The position numbers were made by a program, and so were the translations under genes. The notes under the pieces were generated by a model that saw only the letters and a list, made by a program, of their open reading frames with translations, was not told where the DNA came from and made no database searches. Positions 41,790 to 48,713 of a stretch of DNA of 64,000 nt are shown one piece after another. Position 1 is the first letter of the stretch, and every line of letters starts with the position of its first letter. This DNA is from an uncultured Actinomycetes bacterium (lineage in GTDB: Bacteria > Actinomycetota > Geothermincolia > Fen-727 > JACVIW01): contig CAKZLU010000032.1 of NCBI GenBank assembly GCA_937127245.1, forward strand, positions 124,001-188,000. Reading direction: 5' to 3'.

Positions 41790-42941
41790 TTAGAAGCCTA
41801 TTTTTCTTGCGATGCGAAGCGGGACGGGTCGGTGGAGGATAACCGCGTCAAACTCGCATATTTCATGACAGCAATAGCACCTGATGCACTTTCCGCTCTT
41901 AATCTTCGCGGCTTCCTCATCCATGGTGATGGCGCCCCTCGGGCATATTTCCACGCATTTTCCGCATCGGGTGCAAACCTCCGGCGCGATCTTCGGTTTG
42001 GAAGTGAGAAGGCGGCTGAATCTGTTCATCAAGGATTGCGGCACAGCGGCGCTTTTTTCTTTCCCGGGCGGAAGCCTGAAATCCTTTACAGCGAGGTTAC
42101 TTACGCTCTCGCCTAAAATCGAGATGTCTTCCAATCTTCTGGAGAACAGACCCCTTTCCACCGCGAAATGAAGTGCCCTGTTTGCCCGGTAGTCTTTTCC
42201 GATCAGATTCATCAGAAGAAAATCGACCGCGAACGGGTCTTCTCCGGCGAGGATAAATTTCGTCATGATTTTGTCTCCGCGCCTCGGACCATCCCCGTGC
42301 ATAGATTCCACCGCATCAACAATGTGAAACCTCGCCCTGGCCGCAAGACAGATGTCCACGAGCAGGTCCGCGAACTCGTCTGCGTGATTGAACCTCGAGT
42401 GATAAGCGAACTTTGTCATTCCGGGCACAACTCCGAAAAGGTTCTTTATTGCCGCTGTTATTCCCACGAGTTCGTGTGTCTTGAACTTTGGAAGGGATAT
42501 GAGGACATCAGATTGTGCCATGGGTCCTGAAATCGTGACGCTTTTTACTTTGCGCCCTTCTTTAACAGTCACGTCAACCGTCGATGTATCATAATTAAGA
42601 GCTGCGCCGGTCTCCGCGGCTACATCCTCCAGGCCGTTTCTTGCATAGACGCGCTTGAGAAAAACGGAACTATTCCCTCCGCCCGGGCAATCACCTATGA
42701 GAACCTTTCTTGTCACCCTCATCACTTGCCTTATGACAGCTCTGACAACTTCGGGATGGGTGACTACGCAATTCTCGGGCGCCGAAGGTAGCAGCGCGTT
42801 CGTTTTTATGAAAACCGAACTCGAAGGTTCTATTATCCGCTCAGGTCCCCCAAGTAGATCAAACGCTTTTTCGACTGCCTCCTCGACTTTCGTCCTTTCA
42901 TAACTTTCGCATGACACGAGGGACACTTCGTTTTTCCCCAT
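41790..42941 (-). CDS. DUF362 protein with C-terminal 2[4Fe-4S] ferredoxin domain
   Basis: A 383-residue protein with an N-terminal DUF362 domain (SLVSCESYERTKVEEAV, FIKTNALLP, VLIGDCPGGGNS, LISLPKFKTH) and a bacterial-type ferredoxin at the end (CTRCGKCVEICP and CIRCYCCHEICE, two 4Fe-4S sites). The function of DUF362 is unsettled; such proteins are common in anaerobes and are probably cytosolic electron carriers or Fe-S enzymes. The ATG at 42941 follows GGAGAGGGGT. A longer in-frame reading to 43022 is unlikely. It is convergent with the lipoprotein gene. Confidence 0.85.
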   Translation of the reverse strand: MGKNEVSLVSCESYERTKVEEAVEKAFDLLGGPERIIEPSSSVFIKTNALLPSAPENCVVTHPEVVRAVIRQVMRVTRKVLIGDCPGGGNSSVFLKRVYARNGLEDVAAETGAALNYDTSTVDVTVKEGRKVKSVTISGPMAQSDVLISLPKFKTHELVGITAAIKNLFGVVPGMTKFAYHSRFNHADEFADLLVDICLAARARFHIVDAVESMHGDGPRRGDKIMTKFILAGEDPFAVDFLLMNLIGKDYRANRALHFAVERGLFSRRLEDISILGESVSNLAVKDFRLPPGKEKSAAVPQSLMNRFSRLLTSKPKIAPEVCTRCGKCVEICPRGAITMDEEAAKIKSGKCIRCYCCHEICEFDAVILHRPVPLRIARKIGF

Positions 42942-43243
42942 ACCCCTCTCCTTTTCCCGATCAACCAATGTTTCGCATGTCGGTTGTCCTCTTATCAACC
43001 AGTTCGAACTGCGATAGCTCACGCGTCGATGATACTATTTCTTTTCTGTTTTATGTTTAATTTGGGCTCGAAAAACCGTTTGTGATTTAGGGTAATAGAG
43101 CGGACGTTATCTGTTCAATAGGCGAATCGGGTTCCGGTTAATTAAAAGTTGTTTTGATGAATAAGTGTGTTTATTGCAGGTTGTTGTCTATACTATGGGA
43201 TGGGCGAGTGCCTGAAAGCTATGAATGTGGAAGGATGTCGAAG
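42942..43243. other. Intergenic region between divergent genes
   Basis: A 302-nt gap between the DUF362 and hydrolase starts. I see only weak candidate promoter boxes on each strand (for example TTAAAC-17-TAGTAT reading toward DUF362) and no gene or repeat. Confidence 0.3.
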
Positions 43244-44014
43244 ATGAACAAGCGTGAAGATTTCCTCACCAGCGAGATATCTATTCGTTCCGATGGGTAT
43301 CTTTTAAAAGGCGAGTACAGTAAGCCTCGCGACTCAAAGACTCTTCTTGTTCTTATACACGGAATCCCAATGTCAAGACCGGATCCAAACGATAAGGGCT
43401 ACCCGGAGCTGTGCGCGCGATTGAACCAACGTGGCATCGCGACCGTTTTCTGCAACCTTCGCGGCACTGGGGACTCTGAAGGCAATTTCTCCATGGCTGG
43501 GTGGCACAGTGATGTGATCAATGTGATGGATTATGTCTTGAAAGGGATCGGAAAGGAATGCGACTCGCTGTTCGTGGTGGGTTTCTCGGCTGGAGCGTCC
43601 ATCGCGTTGAAGTATGTTTCTGAACACGGCGGCGTAAGCGGAGTCATCGCCTTTGCTTCGCCGGCGAGATTCACTGAGATTTTCGGTCGCGGTGAAATCT
43701 TTGCTTTTATTGAACTTGCCAGGGAAATAGGGATAATTAAAGACCTCGAATTCCCTCCTGATCCCATGCGGTTTTTCGACGAGCTGGAAGAATTCAGCGC
43801 CGAGGATTTTATTTCCGATATTAGTCCGGTGCCAATTTTGATTGTCCACGGGGATGATGATGAACTCATACCCGTTGAACACGCAAGACGTCTTTTCGAG
43901 CGGGCAAGAGAGCCCAAGTACCTTAAGATTATCGAACGTGGAACTCATCACTTGAGAAGAGACCCGAGATCGATTGATATCATCGCCGACTGGATCCGTG
44001 ATTTCATAAGTTGA
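43244..44014 (+). CDS. Alpha/beta hydrolase (serine aminopeptidase S33-like)
   Basis: A 256-residue cytosolic alpha/beta hydrolase. It has LIHGIPMSRPDPNDKG at the oxyanion strand, NLRGTGDSEGN, the nucleophile in VVGFSAGAS, the acid in VHGDDDELIPVEHA and the base in RGTHHLRRDP, so the triad is intact. The ATG at 43244 lies 9 nt after GGAAGG. Its last 23 nt are also the first part of a repeated 36-nt element that recurs 72 nt further on. The substrate is unknown. Confidence 0.85.
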   Translation: MNKREDFLTSEISIRSDGYLLKGEYSKPRDSKTLLVLIHGIPMSRPDPNDKGYPELCARLNQRGIATVFCNLRGTGDSEGNFSMAGWHSDVINVMDYVLKGIGKECDSLFVVGFSAGASIALKYVSEHGGVSGVIAFASPARFTEIFGRGEIFAFIELAREIGIIKDLEFPPDPMRFFDELEEFSAEDFISDISPVPILIVHGDDDELIPVEHARRLFERAREPKYLKIIERGTHHLRRDPRSIDIIADWIRDFIS

Positions 44015-44099
44015 CGCACCGTTTCACCAGCTTAGAATGTCCTCGTAGATATCCTGCCCTCTGGGATCCGTGATTTCATAAGTTGACTCATCTTTTCAC
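43992..44099. repeat. CRISPR-like repeat pair whose first copy is a gene 3' end (36-36-36)
   Basis: A 36-nt unit at 43992-44027 recurs at 44064-44099. The first 24 positions are identical (starting GGATCCGTGATTTC), with 3 mismatches in the last 12. The spacer is also 36 nt (44028-44063). Copy 1 covers the last eight codons of the hydrolase gene including its stop. The remaining gap up to 44271 holds the promoter of the next gene. Confidence 0.85.
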
Positions 44100-44184
44100 A
44101 GTTATTTCTTTCCTTTATCTCGCGTTACAAAGGCGCGCTAAAAGCTTGATCAAGCAAGAATCCGAAACGACCACATGAATTTGC

Positions 44185-44213
44185 TTGACTTGCTTACCCT
44201 TTCCTCTTATAAT
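44185..44213 (+). promoter_or_regulatory. Strong sigma-A-type promoter of the M23 peptidase gene
   Basis: TTGACT (44185-44190), a 17-nt spacer and consensus TATAAT (44208-44213). It leaves a leader of about 50 nt without a recognisable Shine-Dalgarno before the ATG. Confidence 0.75.
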
Positions 44214-44271
44214 TTTGCTTGCATTGCTGTCATAGTTTCTCCATCGTTTGACAGACTTGTGATTACACCCG

Positions 44272-46059
44272 ATGTACGTGTTTTCAGCTTCAAAGACCAA
44301 AGATAAAAGAGCAATTCTTGCGGCGCTTGCCTTAATTGTCTTCTTAGGGTCATTTATCCTCTTTTCAGAAAGAGTAACCGCAAAACCGCGCCCAGGTTTT
44401 ATTCCCCCGGTTGATGGAGAAGTAATCGTCGGTTTCCGCGCGCCTACTGGACATTACGGGGAAGGGGGACATCAAGGGGTCGATATAGCTGCCCGTCCTG
44501 GCACCCCTGTCTGTGCTTGCGCAGATGGTGTTGTTGTGTGGGTCGGGCAGGTCCCGAGAGGAAAATTCGTTTCAGTCGCACATCCCGGCGGAATAAAGAC
44601 GGTTTATCTTGGATTAGAAAATATAAGAGTAAGGCGTAAAGACCTTATAAGGAAGGGGCAAGTAATAGGGAGCCTTTCAGGTCTCCTCGATGACTCTTCA
44701 GACCAACCACATCTTCATTTCGGGACCTACTTGAACGGAATACCGCTGGACCCGGAGGTAATTCTTGATTCTAAGGAATTTGAATCGTTTGTGAGACTCT
44801 GTCCGAACCGGTCAGACAATGAAATCGGTGGCATTGGTGCTCGAAATGAATACTTGTATCAAGGAAAGACGCGTAAGTTTAGATACCCGAATAACAAAAA
44901 GGAGCCTGAGGGTTCAAATTCGCGGCGCAAGATAGGAAATGTCATCACCAAAACTGCCGGTTTTATCGTCAAAAAAGCTAAAGGAGCGGTTTGGGGAATC
45001 TTGCGTTACGTTTGTTCCTCATGGTCTAAAACTGTCCTTCCATTTCTGAAAAGCGCATGGAGACTAATTTGTAAAGCGGCCCGTTTTGCCTGGTCAAACA
45101 AGTGGGTCAAAGCCCTTACCGCGGGAATTTTGGCTGCGGTCGTTGTCGTTTTAGGGGTTGCTCTTTCGGTTGTGACTTTTGGCGTCGCGATTGCAGCAGG
45201 GATAACCGCCGCTGTTGCGGGGGTTGTGGCGAGTCTCGGAGGGGCTGTTTTCTTCGCCTTTTGCCAAAAGGGAGGGTTCAATTTTTCCCGATGCTTCTGG
45301 TTTTGCTTATCCGCTGGCTGCGTCGCTTCGTGTTTCTTTGGCAGCCTCGCCTCCCTTGGCGGCGCGTTTTCTACCGGCATTGTTCGCCTTGGTGCTTTTG
45401 GAATTATCAAGTCGAGCTTCTTCAGTGGGAGTTTTTCTGTGATTTTTGACGTAAGCTGGCAGTACCTCACAACAGGACATATAACGCTTCGCGCAATTTT
45501 AATAGCTTTTTCAAGTGGGGCGATAACAGGCTTTCTCGGAAAGACGCTTCTTCATGGCATAAGGTCCACTGACAGACTACTGAGATTCGCCGATTGCGCC
45601 GCACACTCTATTGGATTCTGGGAAAGAATTAAGTCCGTCGCGGTCGCGGGAATCGGCTATGTGAAAAATCTCACATCAGCCGGTGGTCAAATCATAATAT
45701 CAAGGGGCGCAAAGATAGGGTATATGTTTTTCTCGGGTTCTTTAAGCGCCGGTCTCCACATATCAATCTGCGCGATAACCCGCACGCCTGTAAGGGTTTC
45801 GAATCTTCTTGCGGCGTTTTGCACCGGTTTGACCATCGGCGTGATCTCCCTTTCTTTTGGGGGTCAAGGCATAGGCGGTTTGCTTGACAGAGTGAAGTTG
45901 TTTGGAAATGTGTCCGGGAGGTGGTTAAAGCGGCTGGTCGCTAAGGTAAGCATGAAAATGCTCGGAAAGGGCGTGGGTTCAGGTTACAGGTATGTTTTTA
46001 AGAATGTTTTTGGAAACAAGACGATTTTTGGAAGCATTGAACAGGAAGCGGAACATTGA
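44272..46059 (+). CDS. M23 metallopeptidase fused to a long Gly/Ala-rich membrane region
   Basis: A 595-residue protein. A signal/anchor helix (about 13-32) precedes an M23 (LytM-type) zinc endopeptidase domain (about 42-170) with H67-x3-D71 and H147-x-H149, so it should cut peptidoglycan cross-bridges. After a basic linker comes a long hydrophobic stretch from about 275 to 550, rich in Gly, Ala and Val. It resembles the glycine-rich hydrophobic regions that precede toxin tips in polymorphic toxins. The C-terminus (MLGKGVGSGYRYVFKNVFG) has no motif I recognise. A small membrane protein follows 37 nt later. A toxin role is a guess; a membrane-bound cell-wall hydrolase is the safer call. Confidence 0.75.
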   Translation: MYVFSASKTKDKRAILAALALIVFLGSFILFSERVTAKPRPGFIPPVDGEVIVGFRAPTGHYGEGGHQGVDIAARPGTPVCACADGVVVWVGQVPRGKFVSVAHPGGIKTVYLGLENIRVRRKDLIRKGQVIGSLSGLLDDSSDQPHLHFGTYLNGIPLDPEVILDSKEFESFVRLCPNRSDNEIGGIGARNEYLYQGKTRKFRYPNNKKEPEGSNSRRKIGNVITKTAGFIVKKAKGAVWGILRYVCSSWSKTVLPFLKSAWRLICKAARFAWSNKWVKALTAGILAAVVVVLGVALSVVTFGVAIAAGITAAVAGVVASLGGAVFFAFCQKGGFNFSRCFWFCLSAGCVASCFFGSLASLGGAFSTGIVRLGAFGIIKSSFFSGSFSVIFDVSWQYLTTGHITLRAILIAFSSGAITGFLGKTLLHGIRSTDRLLRFADCAAHSIGFWERIKSVAVAGIGYVKNLTSAGGQIIISRGAKIGYMFFSGSLSAGLHISICAITRTPVRVSNLLAAFCTGLTIGVISLSFGGQGIGGLLDRVKLFGNVSGRWLKRLVAKVSMKMLGKGVGSGYRYVFKNVFGNKTIFGSIEQEAEH

Positions 46060-46096
46060 ACCTCATTTGGTTTTTCGAAGAGAGTGGAGGTTGAAA

Positions 46097-46429
46097 ATGA
46101 AAGGCACCTACCCGAAAAGCGCACCAGGTGAGAGGAAGAATCCCAGAAGGGAGCTTAAGGAAACCCTTATCCTAATGCTTCTCGGCGGTTCTGGTCTCTT
46201 TTTCTATATAAAGGGATTGAGCCTTTTTAAGGCTTTCGGCGCCAACAGAACAGTGGGGATCATTTTTTTTGTTATTGGTTGTGTTTTAATCATTGCTTTG
46301 AGTCTATGCCATTTTTTCTTCGATTATGCCCCGAAGATGGGCTACCGTAAGGGAATTGTGGCATATATCGGCTTTATAGCACTCTCGGCAGGTTCCAGTT
46401 TCTTAATTCTCAGGATAATCTCCAACTGA
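46097..46429 (+). CDS. Small three-helix membrane protein
   Basis: A 110-residue protein that I do not recognise. A basic N-terminus (about 1-22) is followed by three hydrophobic helices (about 24-40, 50-72 and 84-105). The ATG has GGAGG 7 nt upstream and lies 37 nt after the M23 gene, so the two are co-transcribed. It may be an accessory or protective partner of the M23 protein (inference). Its end overlaps the convergent polyferredoxin gene by 27 nt. Confidence 0.65.
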   Translation: MKGTYPKSAPGERKNPRRELKETLILMLLGGSGLFFYIKGLSLFKAFGANRTVGIIFFVIGCVLIIALSLCHFFFDYAPKMGYRKGIVAYIGFIALSAGSSFLILRIISN

Positions 46430-47317
46430 TTCTTTTGATTGCTCCTTGTTTCTTGGATAACTTGAACCGAAACCAAATCTAATTGCTTCCGTCGGGCATG
46501 CCCTTTTGCACTCGAGGCAGCGTATGCATTCCGTTGAGTTTGGGTCTTGCGTTATATCTATCTCCACCGGACATACCGAAACACACTTTCCACAGCCTGT
46601 GCACGTTTCATTTAAGACATCCAATCTGTAAAGACTTATCCGGTTAAACAGTCCGTATAGGGCTCCGAGAGGGCAAAGAGTCCTGCAGAATGGCCGGCTC
46701 GTGAAAACCATCCAGGCCAGGATTGCGGCAAGTATCGATATCTTAAACCAGAAGAACGCGCCAAGCGGCGGCAATCCTGACGCTGGCTTCAAGATCAAAA
46801 GCGGAATTGCCCCTTCAAGACTACCAGCGGGGCAGAGTCGCGAAAACCAATGCACCCCGGTTAGTAGAGGAAGGAAAAAGACCAAGACAAGAAGAGTCAC
46901 ATATCTAAGGGGTTTCATTTTCTCCGGAATTCTGATTTTCCGTCCCGGTATTTTATAAAGAAGGTCCTGGAGGAAACCAAAAGGACAGATCCAGCCGCAA
47001 GTGAGTCTTCCGCTGATCATGCCAGTGAGCAGGAGAATCCCACCCGCGTAAAAAAGAGAGGGAAGCGCTTTTTCCAGCAGTTCGCGCCCGCGATGGAAAA
47101 GCCCGAAAGAGTGCTGCAAGGAACCGATCGGGCAGGAAAAGAGCGCAAACGGGCATGCGTAGCAGTTCAGGGCTGGAACGCAAAAGCCTTTTGCTTTTCC
47201 CTGATAAATCTTTCTTGTTGTTATGTAAGGAAACCATGGGTTTGCGACTATGACTCCCGCGATTTGAAAAACGCGGCGATATCCAGTCCTTAAAAGATTC
47301 CGATGCAATCCAGACAT
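46403..47317 (-). CDS. NapH/YccM-like membrane polyferredoxin
   Basis: A 304-residue membrane protein with several helices, paired cysteine motifs at the membrane face (CGWICPFGFLQD and CRTLCPLGALYG, typical of the NapH/NosR/YccM family) and a C-terminal 2[4Fe-4S] ferredoxin (CTGCGKCVSVCP and CIRCLECKRACP). It probably passes electrons from quinol or ferredoxin across or along the membrane. The ATG follows GGAAGGA and overlaps the end of the upstream CXXC mini-protein gene by 28 nt. It lies in one operon with that gene and a thioredoxin-like lipoprotein, pointing to an extracytoplasmic thiol or redox task. Confidence 0.87.
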   Translation of the reverse strand: MSGLHRNLLRTGYRRVFQIAGVIVANPWFPYITTRKIYQGKAKGFCVPALNCYACPFALFSCPIGSLQHSFGLFHRGRELLEKALPSLFYAGGILLLTGMISGRLTCGWICPFGFLQDLLYKIPGRKIRIPEKMKPLRYVTLLVLVFFLPLLTGVHWFSRLCPAGSLEGAIPLLILKPASGLPPLGAFFWFKISILAAILAWMVFTSRPFCRTLCPLGALYGLFNRISLYRLDVLNETCTGCGKCVSVCPVEIDITQDPNSTECIRCLECKRACPTEAIRFGFGSSYPRNKEQSKESVGDYPEN

Positions 47318-47457
47318 AACGTCCTTCCGTTTGTAAGGATTGAGCTAAATCCCCCGAGAAGTGCGGCAATAGCGAGAACAGTAAGGATGAAGAGCAGGGA
47401 AACGAGTATTATCCATTCCCTCCACCGCATGGTTCGGTTCGGTTTGATTCCAAGCAT
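47290..47457 (-). CDS. CXXC-ending small membrane protein (CD1871A-like)
   Basis: A 55-residue protein with one membrane helix (IILVSLLFILTVLAIAAL) and a C-terminal TLCLDCIGIF, a CXXC motif on the outer side. Small proteins of this kind (the CD1871A family of anaerobes) sit next to membrane polyferredoxins and thioredoxin-like proteins. The ATG at 47457 has GGGAGG upstream, 8 nt away. It overlaps the polyferredoxin start, so the pair is translationally coupled. It may supply the redox-active thiols for this trio. Confidence 0.7.
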   Translation of the reverse strand: MLGIKPNRTMRWREWIILVSLLFILTVLAIAALLGGFSSILTNGRTLCLDCIGIF

Positions 47458-47503
47458 TTTGAACTTTCCTCCCGTATTTGAATAAAAACTATACTGAAAG
47501 AAT

Positions 47504-47992
47504 TTACGGGTTTTGCTCGGTGTTGTCTTGACTCTCTTGCGGAGAGTATTCCGGGCTCGGATTTGACGGTTCCGCGGAAGAGCTGCCTTCTTTTTCCCGT
47601 GACAGTGCGGGAAGATATCCTGATATTGCGCTCTCAAGCATTTCCTCGTGCGCGGCCCCGAGAAAAGTGTGCTTTATCTTTCCTTCGGCGTCGAGAACAA
47701 CGAAGGTGGGGTTCATTGTCACGTAATATTTCTTGAGTTCGTCTTTATTGGCAGGGTCGTCCATATCAACATCGCGGAAGATCACTTTTCCACGGTATTT
47801 TTTCTTCAGCTTCGAGATGATTGGCTTCATTTTTTCCGCAGACTCCTGCCCTTTCCCTTTCCCGGTAAAGCTAATAAGGGTTGGCTTTCCGGGTTTTTTC
47901 GCGCATCCTGAAATTGCCATGCCGAAAGAGGCGGCGCATACAAGAAGAAAAATCAGTATGATTTTTGACATTCTTCGTTCACACCTTTTCAT
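47504..47992 (-). CDS. Thioredoxin-fold lipoprotein lacking CXXC
   Basis: A 162-residue exported lipoprotein (signal helix, lipobox ISGC with Cys30). The mature part has a thioredoxin fold: KPTLISFTGKGKGQES, KYRGKVIFRDVDMDDPANKD, and MNPTFVVLDAEGK with the cis-proline region NPTF. The active-site CXXC is replaced by GKGKG, so it cannot act as an ordinary disulfide reductase. The C-terminus is Ser/Pro/Glu-rich. The ATG follows GGAGGGG. It is the first gene of the operon with the CXXC mini-protein and polyferredoxin. Confidence 0.8.
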   Translation of the reverse strand: MKRCERRMSKIILIFLLVCAASFGMAISGCAKKPGKPTLISFTGKGKGQESAEKMKPIISKLKKKYRGKVIFRDVDMDDPANKDELKKYYVTMNPTFVVLDAEGKIKHTFLGAAHEEMLESAISGYLPALSREKEGSSSAEPSNPSPEYSPQESQDNTEQNP

Positions 47993-48163
47993 TGTTCCCC
48001 TCCAAGAAATCCTATCAGGATAACGTTTTTAGGATAAGGCAGTCGCATCTAAATATAGCAGAAAATTCAATAGATTCTCTTCTGTGACCTTTTGCGCGTG
48101 AAAACTGTATGTTGTTTTTGAACTCGGAACAAGTTTGTTTGCAACGCTTAAGTATTAACTTTC

Positions 48164-48279
48164 CGTCCGGGTTAAAAGAAAACGAAATCCCTCAGATTTC
48201 CTCAAACCGTTGCGTGAGCGGCCCAAGGCGAAGAAACTCGTCTGGGTTAACAGAAAACAAAATACCTCGGATTTCCTTA
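48164..48279. repeat. Interspersed direct repeat, two copies, period 75
   Basis: A 41-nt unit at 48164-48204 recurs at 48239-48279 with 7 mismatches (shared blocks GGGTTAA, AGAAAAC and GATTTCCT). The spacer is a unique 34 nt. It lies in a 721-nt stretch (47993-48713) with no convincing gene apart from a possible small reading frame. Confidence 0.75.
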
Positions 48280-48456
48280 TGTGCATCAAGGAAGGTAGTG
48301 TCAATGGTCGAGCGAGCTCACCGCGAAAAGGGGAGGAAAGCGTACGATTCAGGGTATATGCAAAATAAGCTCATATCGTGTGGAAAATCTCCGTTCGGCA
48401 ACGCAGGCAGAATTCCAGGATTCGAGTTATACAAATAAGGAGGGGGAAATTCAGAA

Positions 48457-48561
48457 ATGCCCACGTTCTTGGCTCGTGAATCTTACTTTGAATTCAGATT
48501 CTTTGGAAGTAGGAGGTCATCTTTGCTTCGGGATCGGGACGCGTTTGGATTTTTCAGCTAA
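48457..48561 (+). CDS. Possible 34-residue small protein
   Basis: An ATG preceded by AAGGAGGGGG opens a short frame of 34 residues rich in Arg, Phe and Ser, ending at TAA. The ribosome-binding site is strong but about 10 nt away, and the composition gives no clue to function. It may be a real small protein or chance. Confidence 0.2.
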   Translation: MPTFLARESYFEFRFFGSRRSSLLRDRDAFGFFS

Positions 48562-48713
48562 TACTTGCAGTAACATCCGTTTGAAAGACACACCGTGCAA
48601 ACTTCCGAGCGCTATTATTTTTGCTCTTGCTCGGTATTGCAGAGCAATTTCACCGTTGATATTATTCGTTCACTGTTGATTATGTGCTGCGGCAGGAAAG
48701 ATCGGAGGTAGAT

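Noticed and set aside
48109-48679. Longer open frames (109 and 99 residues) in the 721-nt gap
   Set aside because: They run through the repeat pair, have no ribosome sites and look random.
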